From Shewanella sairae (GTDB lineage: Bacteria; Pseudomonadota; Gammaproteobacteria; Enterobacterales; Shewanellaceae), in NCBI RefSeq assembly GCF_023283535.1, contig NZ_JAKILT010000005.1, positions 85,320-149,319 of the forward strand: DNA of 64,000 nucleotides, written 5' to 3'. Positions 1 to 9,567 of the stretch are shown one piece after another. The stretch's first letter is position 1, and every line of letters begins with the position of its first letter. Under the pieces are notes generated by a model. It did no database searches and had not been told where the DNA came from. It saw only the letters and a list, made by a program, of their open reading frames with translations. The position numbers and the translations under genes are program-made.

Positions 1-84
1 CTCAGTTGATGGGATCCCATTAGGTTTAAATAAACTACAAGGGACGCAGCTCGATAGATGACGGGATTTTTTAGGTCTAGACAT
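1..84 (-). CDS. DUF134 / UPF0251 family protein, N-terminal part only
   Basis: On the minus strand an ATG at 84 opens a frame that stays open to the left edge of the window (28 codons). The predicted start MSRPKKSR, followed by SLFKPNGIP, is the characteristic opening of UPF0251/DUF134 proteins, small predicted DNA-binding proteins of unknown role. A purine-rich stretch (AGGGGG) sits about 8 bases before the ATG on the minus strand and fits a ribosome binding site. The rest of the gene lies outside the window, so the HTH region cannot be checked. The identification rests on the N-terminal motif only. Confidence 0.7.
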   Translation of the reverse strand, partial: MSRPKKSRHLSSCVPCSLFKPNGIPSTE

Positions 85-553
85 ACGTTCTGCCCCCTGA
101 TAATGCTGTTAAAATAAACTCGAAGTGCTCAATAAATTGCGCTTTTATCTGTTCATGCAGCAAATAGCTGCAATTATCATTACTGGCGTACGCCAATAAC
201 TCACATTATTAAATATGTTGTTACAGCAAACAGAGAGAGTAATCACACTCAAAAACATTCATCAAGCCTAAATAATCACCCGCTACATAAGAGCCGTGAC
301 GTCCAATTGCCAAGCTGGCTCCGCAAGCGGTAATTCAACTTATTTCTCAGCCTAAATAACGACAAACATCCCAGACTTTTGCGATCAAAACGGCAGTTTA
401 GTATGTTGAACAAAGGCAAAATATGCACCTTAACCCGAACGCTTACCGCATAAGGTGTTAACATCAATATTACCTATGGCTCCATCGCTCTATTAGCGAC
501 GTACTTTATACTTGTAAGTAAGGCTATCTATTGGCTGCAACTAAGGCATTTCA
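85..553. other. Intergenic region between divergent DUF134 and DUF1275 genes
   Basis: This stretch separates the minus-strand DUF134 start from the plus-strand DUF1275 gene, so it should hold both promoters. I see no convincing coding frame: the one longer minus-strand frame around 276-467 is rich in Arg, Leu and Cys and lacks family features. No RNA gene or strong repeat was recognised. Confidence 0.5.
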
Positions 554-1231
554 GTGATCTCTAAACTACCAAAATGGGTTGAGTATGGCGCTTTCATTCT
601 CGCTTTTACTGCAGGCAACGTTAACGCGATTGGCTTACTAGGATTTGAGCACCAGTCTGTTTCTCACCTATCAGGCACGGCAACGTTAGTGGGTACCCAG
701 TTACTCAGTTCATCGCCAACTGTATTGTTTCATTTACTGGGAATTTTAATTAGCTTTGTGTTTGGCGCTACTCTATCAGGGGCTTTTTTATCGGGTAGCA
801 GCGTCAAGCTCGGCCGCCATTATGACACCCTGTTACTTATCGAGGCTGGCTTTCTGCTGATTGCTATTTATCTACTGCAGGATGGCACTTACTATGGGCA
901 CTATATGGCATCTGCCGCCTGTGGATTGCAAAACGCGCTCGCGACCACCTATAGTGGCGCGATCGTCCGGACGACCCATGTAACAGGCATATTTACAGAC
1001 TTAGGCATCATGCTCGGGGGCACTTTTAAAGGCGAGAAATTCGATAAACGTAAAGCGATTCTATTTATGCTTATCATTGCAGGTTTTATTTCTGGCGGCA
1101 CATTAGGTGCCCTGCTTTTCAGTAAGTTGCAATTTTTTGCCCTATTGGCACCCGCTGCAATTTGTATTGCGTTAGCCATGAGTTATCGACTATTTAAAAT
1201 AACGACAAGAACAAAAAAACTAAGCGAGTAA
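554..1231 (+). CDS. DUF1275 (YoaK-like) membrane protein
   Basis: A 225-residue polytopic membrane protein of the DUF1275/YoaK family, whose members have about six membrane segments and no established substrate. Visible family features are the early segment with AFTAGNVNAIG near residues 18-28, the SHLSGTATLVG stretch near 37-47, and the GLQNALATTYSGAIVRTTHVTG block near 124-145, which is the most conserved signature of the family. The start codon is GTG at 554. It is followed by a hairpin terminator shared with the convergent ppiB. The family assignment is firm; function is unknown. Confidence 0.85.
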   Translation: MISKLPKWVEYGAFILAFTAGNVNAIGLLGFEHQSVSHLSGTATLVGTQLLSSSPTVLFHLLGILISFVFGATLSGAFLSGSSVKLGRHYDTLLLIEAGFLLIAIYLLQDGTYYGHYMASAACGLQNALATTYSGAIVRTTHVTGIFTDLGIMLGGTFKGEKFDKRKAILFMLIIAGFISGGTLGALLFSKLQFFALLAPAAICIALAMSYRLFKITTRTKKLSE

Positions 1232-1285
1232 AGGCTATATTCCAGAGTTCTATATCAATGACTCAGCCCGGTACAACAAATACAA

Positions 1286-1307
1286 AAAAGCGCCTAACGG
1301 CGCTTTT
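1286..1307. terminator. Bidirectional hairpin between DUF1275 gene and ppiB
   Basis: A perfect 9-bp stem AAAAGCGCC / GGCGCTTTT with a 4-base loop lies between two convergent stop codons. The A tract on one side and T tract on the other allow it to act as an intrinsic terminator in both directions. Confidence 0.85.
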
Positions 1308-1323
1308 ACTTTACTTAAAACCA

Positions 1324-1818
1324 TTACTGGTTAATCGTCACTTTTTCTACCACTATAACTTCTCTTGGCACATCATCATGATCGCCTTTAGAAGTTGTTT
1401 TAGCGCGGCCAATTTTTGTGACCACATCCATACCACTGGTCACTTGACCAAACACAGCATAACCCCAGCCAGCATTAGTGGTAGCAGTGTGATCCAAAAA
1501 GCTATTATCCGCTAAGTTGATAAAGAACTGACCCGTCGCAGAATGCGGCGCATCGGTGCGCGCCATAGCGATGCTACCACGCACATTCTTAAGACCACGG
1601 TTAGCTTCGTTAACGATAGCGGCACGAGTCGGTTTCTCTTCCATCTCAGCAGTAAAACCACCGCCTTGGATCATAAACCCTTTAATTACGCGATGAAAAA
1701 TCGTGCCTTCGAAAAAACCATCTTGGCAATATTTCAGAAAGTTTTTAGCGCTGACAGGCGCTTTATCAAAATCCAGCGTGATCTCAATATCGCCTAAGTT
1801 AGTGGTAAATATAATCAT
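1324..1818 (-). CDS. ppiB: Peptidyl-prolyl cis-trans isomerase B (cyclophilin)
   Basis: A 164-residue single-domain cyclophilin without a signal peptide, the same length as Escherichia coli PpiB, so a cytoplasmic prolyl isomerase assisting protein folding. The cyclophilin active-site residues are present: [13 protein letters not shown] at 41-53 (Arg43, Gln51) and the GQFFIN block at 96-101. It stands alone, convergent with the DUF1275 gene. Its upstream side is a 500-base intergenic region with a 10-bp tandem repeat. Confidence 0.95.
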   Translation of the reverse strand: MIIFTTNLGDIEITLDFDKAPVSAKNFLKYCQDGFFEGTIFHRVIKGFMIQGGGFTAEMEEKPTRAAIVNEANRGLKNVRGSIAMARTDAPHSATGQFFINLADNSFLDHTATTNAGWGYAVFGQVTSGMDVVTKIGRAKTTSKGDHDDVPREVIVVEKVTINQ

Positions 1819-2336
1819 GGAGGTAACCCCTTATCAAAAATTAGCGCGAAGGTATCACCTTTAGCGTTCGTTGACTGCAAAAATTAAAGCCTGTGGCTAA
1901 TTCTAGTATGTCACTGGGTCAGCGTACACATTGTCATCGCTTCAATTAATTAGCTTAGTTTATCAAAATCTCGATATATCGCTGTATTAAGCAGTATTAA
2001 GCTGTATTAAGCAGTATTAAGCAGTATTAAGCAGTATTAAGCAGTATTAAGCAGTATTTTTGATTTTTAGCCGCTATCAATGCCATTAAAAACCAAAAAC
2101 AACGCTCAAATACTGCAATCTAAATACAAAAACACTAAATCATAACAATAAACGTCAAAATTTTGCCTTAGCTATTGATTTTAAAGTTTTTATGTCGCAA
2201 CCCTAAATAGTCTTATGCGGTATTAGTCACATTAAGTTACCGGTTTAGCTTATAAAATATGATCTAGCACACGCTTTTATCAACAAATAAAAAAACGACA
2301 ACTTTGACTAAAATAGTCTTCCTTTAAGAGCAAAAC
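1819..2336. other. Divergent intergenic region with tandem repeat
   Basis: About 520 AT-rich bases between ppiB (minus) and the Tat-exported aminotransferase (plus). Promoters of both genes must lie here. The only clear structure is the 10-bp tandem repeat at 1981-2058. No coding frame or RNA gene was recognised. Confidence 0.5.
1981..2058. repeat. 10-bp tandem repeat, eight copies
   Basis: Eight consecutive units of GCAGTATTAA (two units carry GCTG in place of GCAG; the last is cut after GCAGTATT). The 10-bp period is close to one helical turn, so all copies face the same side of the DNA. The repeat is non-coding and lies about 280 bases upstream of the aminotransferase start. Confidence 0.95.
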
Positions 2337-3722
2337 ATGACTAATCAACAAAACAGCTGTTTACAAAATAACGATCGTCGTCGCTTCCTAAAAACCACCA
2401 CAGGTCTAGCCATCACAGCTGCCGGTGTCAGCTTATTACCAGCCAGTGCACAGGCAGGTAATGCCGAGTTTACTGAAGCATTTCACGGTAATCATTCTGA
2501 TCATGGCTTTTGGAATAAAGTGCGCAAAGAGTTTGTATTAAACAAGCGCACCACTTATATGAATATCGGTACCTCTGGCAGCATGCCCAAAAGAGTACTT
2601 AAACAGTATAATAAAGCTAATGAACAAATATCTATCAATCCTTGGAACAGCAACGTTCCAACATTGGATTATGCTAAGCAAATAGCCCCAAGCTTTGGTG
2701 CTGACGAACACGAATTAGTCTTGTCACGCAACACTACTGACGGTGTTTCTACCATTATTAATGGCCTACAATTTGAATACGGCGATATCATCTTAACCAC
2801 CAACCACGAGCACCCAGCGATCACCGTGCCGTTAAAGCACGTTGCCGAACGTTATGGTGCTGAAGTCATAGAGTTAACTCTCCCTGTTTATACACCTGAT
2901 AATGAAGTCTGCGCTGATGATTTTGTCAATGTATTCAACGACGCGGTTAACCTCTATGGTAATCGTGTACGTTTAATCGCTTTCTCACATGTAACTTACA
3001 CAACGGGTACAACATTACCTGCTAAGAAAATTTGTAAAAAGGTCGCGATTCCAAACGGTATTATTACCTTAATCGACGGCGCTCATACTCCAGGTATGTT
3101 CAACCTCGACTTCCACGACATCGACTGTGACTTCTACTCTGGTGCAGGTCATAAATGGCAGTGCGGCCCAGGAGCGACAGGCTTCTTGTATGTTCGCGAC
3201 AATGCCAGCCGTTTATATGAGTTTTGGAGTGATAGAGAAACACCACTTTGGTTTATCAATAGCTCTTCTTCAGCCACGGCAGTACAGTCTAGGCTGCAAT
3301 CTGTTGGTCAAGATAACTACCCTGCAAAACGTGCACTAGCAGATGCTTGTACTCTATGGGATGAAATCGGTCGTGATGCTATTGAAGAACGTATTCTTGA
3401 CTTAAGCGCACTATGTAAGCGTGAACTGGCTAAGAAGTTTCCAGAGGCCATGATCTTCGCACCAAATGTTCGTCAACTTTCAAGTGGCTTAACCACCTTT
3501 AATCCATTTGAAGATGTACATGATATTGAGTTGCTGACAGAGTTTCGCGATCGCTTACATGAAGAATATGGCTACATAGTTAGAACCACGTCATTCAATA
3601 TCGATCCAAGTGATATCTCTAAGACCTATTCGCTACGAGTATCAACTCATTTATTCCATGACGAAGACGATGTGAAAGGCTTAGTTCAAGCAATGAAGCA
3701 ACTCTATCGTGAGATGAAGTAA
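2337..3722 (+). CDS. Tat-exported class-V aminotransferase-fold PLP enzyme
   Basis: A 461-residue enzyme of the class-V aminotransferase fold (cysteine desulfurase / isopenicillin-N-epimerase-like group). The N-terminus carries a twin-arginine signal, RRRFLK at 14-19, then a hydrophobic stretch ending at ASAQA, so folded and PLP-loaded protein should be exported to the periplasm. The core shows THVTYTTGT-type strands, the DGAH motif that holds the cofactor, and GAGHKWQCGPG with Lys273 as the likely Schiff-base lysine. Substrate cannot be read from sequence. It is monocistronic: a 12-bp hairpin terminator follows. Confidence 0.85.
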   Translation: MTNQQNSCLQNNDRRRFLKTTTGLAITAAGVSLLPASAQAGNAEFTEAFHGNHSDHGFWNKVRKEFVLNKRTTYMNIGTSGSMPKRVLKQYNKANEQISINPWNSNVPTLDYAKQIAPSFGADEHELVLSRNTTDGVSTIINGLQFEYGDIILTTNHEHPAITVPLKHVAERYGAEVIELTLPVYTPDNEVCADDFVNVFNDAVNLYGNRVRLIAFSHVTYTTGTTLPAKKICKKVAIPNGIITLIDGAHTPGMFNLDFHDIDCDFYSGAGHKWQCGPGATGFLYVRDNASRLYEFWSDRETPLWFINSSSSATAVQSRLQSVGQDNYPAKRALADACTLWDEIGRDAIEERILDLSALCKRELAKKFPEAMIFAPNVRQLSSGLTTFNPFEDVHDIELLTEFRDRLHEEYGYIVRTTSFNIDPSDISKTYSLRVSTHLFHDEDDVKGLVQAMKQLYREMK

Positions 3723-3744
3723 TCATTCTCACCAAGCCCATAAA

Positions 3745-3776
3745 AAATGGCCACACAATTCCAAGTGTGGCCATTT
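3745..3776. terminator. Bidirectional terminator
   Basis: Perfect 12-bp stem AAATGGCCACAC / GTGTGGCCATTT with an 8-base loop between the convergent aminotransferase and GGDEF-EAL genes. Confidence 0.9.
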
Positions 3777-3806
3777 CGTTTTGCAGTAAGTAGAGTGATA
3801 AACCAC

Positions 3807-6155
3807 TTAGGCTGGTTGCTTTAGCTCAACAGACTCTCTGCGCTGTTCATCTAATAACAACTGAGTAAACTCGGCTGCTGGGATTGGACGACTAAATAAG
3901 TATCCTTGGCCAAATTCACAATTATGTTGCTGCAAGAAGCTGGCTTGCTGCTCATCTTCAATCCCTTCTGCAACCACTTTCAGCTTAAGCGACTTTGCCA
4001 TGGCTAAAATGGCCGACACTAGCGATTCATCAGATGAACTGGTAGTCATTTTATTAATAAAAGCACGATCAATTTTAAGTTTAGTAAACGAAAATCGCTG
4101 TAAGTAACTTAATGCTGAATAACCTGTACCAAAATCATCAATCGACAAGCCAATTCCTAGCTGCTTCAAGTAAGACAGCATTTTCATTAAGCTTCGCCCT
4201 TGATCGATTAACAAACTTTCAGTCACTTCCATATCAAGTTGAGACGCAGGCAAACCTGTTGCAACTAACACGGCAATAATGCGAGCCTGGAGCTGCTCGC
4301 AATACCTAAACTGCACACTAGAAAAGTTAATTGCAATTTTGATAGGGCTAATAGCCTGCCAAGCTGATGCCTGTGTACAGGCTTCTAATAACACCATATC
4401 GCCAAGACGATGAATCAAACCATTCTTTTCAGCCATAGGAATAAAATCTGCTGGCGATACAAAACCTAACTCACTATCAGTCCAACGCACCAGTGCTTCA
4501 GCTGCAACAATTTTACGACTATTAAGATCTAGAATAGGCTGGTAATAAACTTCAATATCATTCTGTAAAACAGCCTGATGCAAACGAACATTCAGTGCTA
4601 AATTACGTTCAACATCAAAATTCATACTGGTGTCATAAAAACTAAAGCCGTTACGCCCCATATCTTTTACGCGATATAAAGCGGTGTCAGCCAGTTTAAG
4701 TAAGGTTGTCGCGTTATGGCCGTCTTTAGGGTACGTAGACATACCAATACTGGTTGAAACAAAAAATTCTTGCTGCTCAATATTAAATGGTTTCTCAAAT
4801 ACTGACAAAATACTGGTTGCCACCAGTTTTGCCGCTTCTTGATGCTGAATATCTGGAACAATTACCAAAAACTCATCACCACCTAAACGCGCCACAATAT
4901 CGGTACTACGTACTGATTTTAATAAACGCTCACTGGTTTGCTTCAGCAGCTCATCACCAGCATGATGACCAATGGTATCGTTAATCTGTTTAAAATTATC
5001 GATATCAATAAACAGCACTAATACTTGATTATTATTAGCCTGTGCATTACGTATTGCTTGTTGCAGTCGCTCCATACCGTAGGTACGATTCGCCAAGTTA
5101 GTAAGTTCATCATGGGTGGCTTGATGCGCCAACTTTTGCTCTGAAGCCCTACGTTTAGAGATCTCTTTATGAAGTAGACTATTTTGCTTTGCCAACTTTT
5201 GTTGTTGATCTGCGGCCAACTCAACTTGTGTTTTTAGTACCAAGTTCTTGTTATTAACCCGCATTAAATAAAACAAACCAATGAGCACTGGCAACGCTAA
5301 TAAAGAAATCGCGGCAATAAACCAAGCCGATGTAAAAATATCTTGCTCACCAACAGGTTCAAACCAGCTCTCCAATTCAAAGGGTGTAGCTAATATGTTC
5401 TTTTTAAAATAGATTATTCTAGAAGAGTGATTTAGATCGGTTGCGACTCCAGCCTCAGTATTATCAACACAGAGCGCTTGTGAGTTCCATATCAGCAAGT
5501 CCCCTTTTGGGGTAAGCAATTTCAGACAACTGCCAGTATCGCTATGTTCTTGCGTTGAAAGCATATTAGTCAGTAATTCACTATTTAAGCTGGCAACCAA
5601 AATCGCTACTGGTGCATTTTGATGGTAAATAGTCTGCAATAGTTGGATATGCAAACCATCTTGGCTTTTAGCTAAATGGATCCTATTACTCGAACTTTCC
5701 ATCTCCTTAAAAGGCAATTGGCTCACATCAAAAGGCTTGTCAGGTTGAGTATCGACAATAACCGTTTCACCTAAGCCTACAATGGTTATTCTAGAGTAGA
5801 TAAGCTGACCATCCATTTTATTAGACTGGGAAAACTCATCTATTGTTCTGGTTAAACTAAACAAACTTGAACTTAAGCCATATCTTAACGACATTCCCGC
5901 GGCTAAATTTGAAAAATAAGTGTTCACATCCCGAACCTGACTAAGGTTGGCAATATTTTTCTCATTCGCATCAAAAAAGAAGCTTAAGTTCTCCGTGTAA
6001 TTACTCACCCTGAGATTTAACGCACTATTCTGCGACTCTTTTAAACGGCTCTGACCTAAGTTAGCCACAGTTAAAATAAGAACTAAATAACCACTCAATA
6101 CAATCCCAGCAATAATGATGACGGTTTTGCTGTTAAACCACTTTAGATATTTCAT
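3807..6155 (-). CDS. Membrane GGDEF-EAL protein (c-di-GMP synthesis/hydrolysis)
   Basis: A 782-residue inner-membrane signalling protein. One membrane segment near residues 12-32, a periplasmic sensor region of roughly 240 residues, a second segment near 275-297, a short coiled linker, then GGDEF and EAL domains. The cyclase motif is intact (GGDEF at 425-429) and the phosphodiesterase motif is intact (EALVRW from 553), with later KIDRAF and DDFGTGYS motifs, so both activities are possible. It lies 21 bases downstream of a solute-binding protein gene on the same strand, which suggests that the binding protein feeds its ligand signal to this sensor. Net direction of activity cannot be told from sequence. 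Confidence 0.92.
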   Translation of the reverse strand: MKYLKWFNSKTVIIIAGIVLSGYLVLILTVANLGQSRLKESQNSALNLRVSNYTENLSFFFDANEKNIANLSQVRDVNTYFSNLAAGMSLRYGLSSSLFSLTRTIDEFSQSNKMDGQLIYSRITIVGLGETVIVDTQPDKPFDVSQLPFKEMESSSNRIHLAKSQDGLHIQLLQTIYHQNAPVAILVASLNSELLTNMLSTQEHSDTGSCLKLLTPKGDLLIWNSQALCVDNTEAGVATDLNHSSRIIYFKKNILATPFELESWFEPVGEQDIFTSAWFIAAISLLALPVLIGLFYLMRVNNKNLVLKTQVELAADQQQKLAKQNSLLHKEISKRRASEQKLAHQATHDELTNLANRTYGMERLQQAIRNAQANNNQVLVLFIDIDNFKQINDTIGHHAGDELLKQTSERLLKSVRSTDIVARLGGDEFLVIVPDIQHQEAAKLVATSILSVFEKPFNIEQQEFFVSTSIGMSTYPKDGHNATTLLKLADTALYRVKDMGRNGFSFYDTSMNFDVERNLALNVRLHQAVLQNDIEVYYQPILDLNSRKIVAAEALVRWTDSELGFVSPADFIPMAEKNGLIHRLGDMVLLEACTQASAWQAISPIKIAINFSSVQFRYCEQLQARIIAVLVATGLPASQLDMEVTESLLIDQGRSLMKMLSYLKQLGIGLSIDDFGTGYSALSYLQRFSFTKLKIDRAFINKMTTSSSDESLVSAILAMAKSLKLKVVAEGIEDEQQASFLQQHNCEFGQGYLFSRPIPAAEFTQLLLDEQRRESVELKQPA

Positions 6156-6176
6156 GTTATGTTTAATGTCTAGTAT

Positions 6177-7097
6177 CTAGTGTCTAGCGACAGCCTGATT
6201 AAAGTAGTCCTGGTAATAATGGAAAACGGTTGGGTAGTACTTCTTAACTAAGCGGTTATAGCTGCCATCTGCGCGGATCATCTTTAAATACTGATTAAAG
6301 CTTTCTCTTAGCTCAGGCGAATCTTTACGAAAACCCATCGCCATCCTTTGCTCTTCAGAAATAGGTCCAATAATCTTTATCGCATTCGGCCACTTATCTA
6401 TCGCAATAAGCGAATCAGCGACATCTAATAGCGTCGCTTCAGCGCCTATGCTTAATAAAAATGGCACCATTTCATTAAGCTGTAATTGTTTATTTGGCAA
6501 AATGACATTCGCCTTGGTCGCATAAAGATCGTAGAGGTCTGGGTCCAAACAAGACTGCTTCATTGCCAAAATATCTCGGTCTTTCAGCAAACCTTTTACC
6601 ATCTTAATGTCATCAAAAATAAAACCACTTGGTGTAATTGGGGCTAACTCTGAATCAGTTCTAGCCACAAGCCAAACGGCTGAGGGGAAGTAATCATCTG
6701 AAAAAGCGACCATCTCACCGCGCCAATCTAGAATGGTTAACCCATTGGCAATCACATCACCGACAATCGGCTCAGGCTCGCCATACACCACTTGGTTATC
6801 AACAAATAATCCGTTTCGACCCGTTAACATGCCAAATACCGAGTTCCATTGAGCAGGTACAAACTCATATTCAACCCCAAGGTACTTAGCAAAGTTCTGC
6901 ATTAATTCGATATCAAGCCCACTATGGTTAACCTTATTTCCCTCTTCATACTGAGAAACAAAGTTGGCATAAGGCACCCCCAAATGGCGTAATACCCCTT
7001 CTTCTTTAATGTCGGCTAAGTCCCTTGCCATAACATGTGTCACTGACATAAAGCCAAGTAAAATGATCAGTAACCGGGTTATAAACTTTGATTTCAC
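6177..7097 (-). CDS. Periplasmic solute-binding protein, family 3
   Basis: About 306 residues, a signal peptide (IILLGFMSVTHVMA) and a family-3 binding-protein fold with GLDIELMQNFAKYLG near the N-terminus, as in amino-acid-binding proteins. I prefer the GTG start at 7097: it has GGAGG 5-6 bases upstream and places the signal peptide directly at the N-terminus; the frame stays open to 7121. No ABC permease or ATPase is adjacent. Instead the gene precedes the GGDEF-EAL gene by 21 bases, so a sensory role is more likely than transport. The ligand is unknown. Confidence 0.8.
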   Translation of the reverse strand: MKSKFITRLLIILLGFMSVTHVMARDLADIKEEGVLRHLGVPYANFVSQYEEGNKVNHSGLDIELMQNFAKYLGVEYEFVPAQWNSVFGMLTGRNGLFVDNQVVYGEPEPIVGDVIANGLTILDWRGEMVAFSDDYFPSAVWLVARTDSELAPITPSGFIFDDIKMVKGLLKDRDILAMKQSCLDPDLYDLYATKANVILPNKQLQLNEMVPFLLSIGAEATLLDVADSLIAIDKWPNAIKIIGPISEEQRMAMGFRKDSPELRESFNQYLKMIRADGSYNRLVKKYYPTVFHYYQDYFNQAVARH

Positions 7098-7186
7098 TTG
7101 AACCTCCATCATAAAAACCACATGACGTATCGACTATCTAAGGTCAAAATTTAGAGCGTGGAGTATACAACTCGTCAATGTAAAGT

Positions 7187-7239
7187 CCGCGAGCTAGATA
7201 GCAATTTTAGCAATCGTGTAAGTATTAATTAGCTCGCGG
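7187..7239. repeat. Perfect 10-bp inverted repeat
   Basis: CCGCGAGCTA at 7187-7196 is exactly complementary to TAGCTCGCGG at 7230-7239, with 33 AT-rich bases between. It lies about 90 bases upstream of the binding-protein start on the minus strand. It could be an operator pair or a hairpin in the leader. Confidence 0.8.
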
Positions 7240-7570
7240 TTATTCCACATCAAATTAGCACGTTAAAACAAATACATAAACTGTTAATTATCAAGAGTTT
7301 TATTCAAGTTAAATCGTTCTTACATCTGTCAAAAAAGTGGCTAGTGTCAGTAAAAAATCATACGCTAGTTACTCCATAAAAAATGTCAGCAAAGCTGGCT
7401 AAAGAGAGGCTCCAGCGTATCAATCAAGCTATTTGTTGCTAACGGAGAAGCTAACGAATCCCTTAGCTAATATTGCACTCAGAACCATAGAAGTCCTGTA
7501 GTTTCCAGCAGTATTAGCCTAGGAAAGAATATTGTATTACGTAAGGAGAATGGCGATTAATGGGCAATAA

Positions 7571-7597
7571 AAAGCCCCAAAACAAGTTTGGGGCTTT
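7571..7597 (-). terminator. Terminator of the cytochrome gene
   Basis: Stem AAAGCCCCAAA / TTTGGGGCTTT with a 5-base loop. Read on the minus strand it is followed by a T5 tract, directly after the cytochrome stop codon. Confidence 0.9.
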
Positions 7598-7627
7598 ATG
7601 GCTAAGACTGCATTTGATCGCTAAAAA

Positions 7628-9190
7628 TTACTTGTGCATCTTCTTAGCCCAAGCAGCACGTTCATCATAGTCTAGCTCATGGCAGCTTGAACAACTGTCT
7701 TTCGAGGTATTCCAAGGTTGCACATACTTGCCATCTTTCGAGAAGTTCTCAGGACTATCTGCGGCATAGTCTAGGTTAATTCTAAAGAAATGCTTATCTT
7801 TAGGCATATGACAGCTTTCACATTTAGCAACAAAGCTATGCATTTCAAGATATTCAGTAAATTCCTTATCGCCATGACAATCGATACACTGTTTTACCAT
7901 GGCATTTTCATGACCTGGCTGGTCGTCATTTACCTTAGACTGATGCGGGTTATGGCACGTGTGACAAGCCATATCTGCTTTCTTACCGGTGATTTCACCT
8001 GTATCTGCGTCCATACCCAATATTGCGTCAGCTGCAAAGCGAGCCCCCTGCTCATACGCTACGCTACGTCCCCCTAAACTATCTCCACCAAAGTGAGTAT
8101 TGAATTTACCTTTGAAACTTGGATAAGGACGTTCGCCATCTTTGGTATGGCACTCTTCACAAGCAACAGCTAAACCGTAAGCCATATCCTCTTGGAGAAA
8201 ATCTGACGTATTTCGTCCTTCTGCCACACGTGAAATGTCATTCTTTGAGCTTGTTTGGATATGCTTACTGCCAGCGCCATGACAGCTTTCACATTGAATA
8301 CCTGTTTGGCTAAACGTACCGCCCATTCCAGGCAGATCATCCTGGCGATGCAAGTTGCGGTTATCACCGTCTACCGCAGTGTAATCTTTCCAGCCAGTCG
8401 TATGACAACGGCCACAATATGAGAATTCACGTGAATCCACTCCCCCGCCAGCACCAAAACCTAATGCTGATTCTGGTCCGTATGTTTCACCTTCACCCGG
8501 AATATCTAGCATCACACCAGTACCAGTAAGAATAAAACCATTTTTATCAACAAACATGGCACGGCGAGTATACCCGCCAATGATATAACTAATGTCTTCA
8601 TAACTGGTTGGAGTGCCAATAGAGTTTTCAGCACCGAAAAGAAACTCTAAACCACCATCAAGAGTTGTAAAAGGATACTCAGGACGCTCTCCATCAATCA
8701 CTTTATTTAACTTAAAATTGTGGCCAGTTTCTAAAAAGCTCGCTTTATCGCTATGACAACTTAAACAAGTTTGGCTACCTACATAGCTCAAGGTTTCAAC
8801 GCTGTCACTCACCTCGATGGTAACCGTAGCGCTGTCAGTAGCCCCATCAGGATCAGCAATCGTATAACTAAACACAGCTGTACCAACCTGAGTCGGCGTG
8901 AATAACAATTGGTTGTCCTTTATCTCGCCTTCACCGCTGCCCTCAATAAGCTCAATCTTATTCAGAGTTAATGCATCACCATCTGGATCGCTATCGTTGG
9001 CAAGTGCATCAATCATCACAGCAGTTCCGACAATGGCTGTTACGCTTGTTGGGTTAGCAATAGGAGGATTATTATCACTTGGCGGTAGTGGTGGCACGAC
9101 TTCATCATTGTCGGAGCCACAGGCAACCAATAAAGTCACCATGCTAGCTAGCAGCATTTTCTTATATGGAACATTTACGCTGTTCATCAT
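7628..9190 (-). CDS. Octahaem c-type cytochrome lipoprotein with Ig-like domain
   Basis: A 520-residue exported cytochrome. A lipobox (LLVAC, Cys24) predicts lipid anchoring, probably to the outer membrane. A Pro-rich linker leads to an Ig/cadherin-like domain at about 40-130 (NDSDPDGDALTL). Eight CxxCH haem-binding motifs follow: CLSCH, CGRCH, CESCH, CEECH, CHTCH, CIDCH, CESCH and CSSCH. No CxxCK motif is present, so it is not an OTR- or NrfA-type active-site cytochrome. An electron-transfer role is inferred. It stands alone with its own terminator; no porin or quinol dehydrogenase gene is adjacent. Confidence 0.9.
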   Translation of the reverse strand: MMNSVNVPYKKMLLASMVTLLVACGSDNDEVVPPLPPSDNNPPIANPTSVTAIVGTAVMIDALANDSDPDGDALTLNKIELIEGSGEGEIKDNQLLFTPTQVGTAVFSYTIADPDGATDSATVTIEVSDSVETLSYVGSQTCLSCHSDKASFLETGHNFKLNKVIDGERPEYPFTTLDGGLEFLFGAENSIGTPTSYEDISYIIGGYTRRAMFVDKNGFILTGTGVMLDIPGEGETYGPESALGFGAGGGVDSREFSYCGRCHTTGWKDYTAVDGDNRNLHRQDDLPGMGGTFSQTGIQCESCHGAGSKHIQTSSKNDISRVAEGRNTSDFLQEDMAYGLAVACEECHTKDGERPYPSFKGKFNTHFGGDSLGGRSVAYEQGARFAADAILGMDADTGEITGKKADMACHTCHNPHQSKVNDDQPGHENAMVKQCIDCHGDKEFTEYLEMHSFVAKCESCHMPKDKHFFRINLDYAADSPENFSKDGKYVQPWNTSKDSCSSCHELDYDERAAWAKKMHK

Positions 9191-9567
9191 GATATTCCCT
9201 GCAAAGTCATCATTCTTCTTATATGTAAAATGTATATTGGCTTACTTATTGGCCATGATTCTTTTGCTCTATAAGCCAGAATCTTAATTAGAATATTGCT
9301 TCCCCAATCAATGATAAAAATTCATCACCGCTAAATTTAAGGTGCAAAAAAGCAGCTCATCAGATGAATTGATATGCTTAAAAAACCACGTTAGGTTTAG
9401 TCATTATTGAGGCTATATTTTACAAAGCAGAAAGTAGTCAAATAACGCAAGAGTAGTAATGGAGTTATCAACCCAAAAATGGTGATTTTCGTACCGAGTA
9501 ATAACAATGTGAGCTCGAAGGCTTTTACCAAGCCTAACCTAAGACTGCAAGCTGCACTAATGTATAG
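9191..9567. other. Intergenic region upstream of the cytochrome gene
   Basis: About 375 AT-rich bases between the cytochrome start and the AraC-family stop codon, both on the minus strand. It should hold the cytochrome promoter. I see no coding frame, RNA gene or clear repeat. Confidence 0.5.

Larger units (their letters stand above)
7098..7627. other. Intergenic region with long-spaced inverted repeat
   Basis: About 500 AT-rich bases upstream of the binding-protein gene and downstream of the cytochrome gene. It holds the inverted repeat at 7187-7239 and the cytochrome terminator at 7571-7597. No coding frame was supported. Confidence 0.5.

Noticed and set aside
276..467. 63-codon minus-strand frame
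   Set aside because: No ribosome binding site or family features; composition like random sequence.
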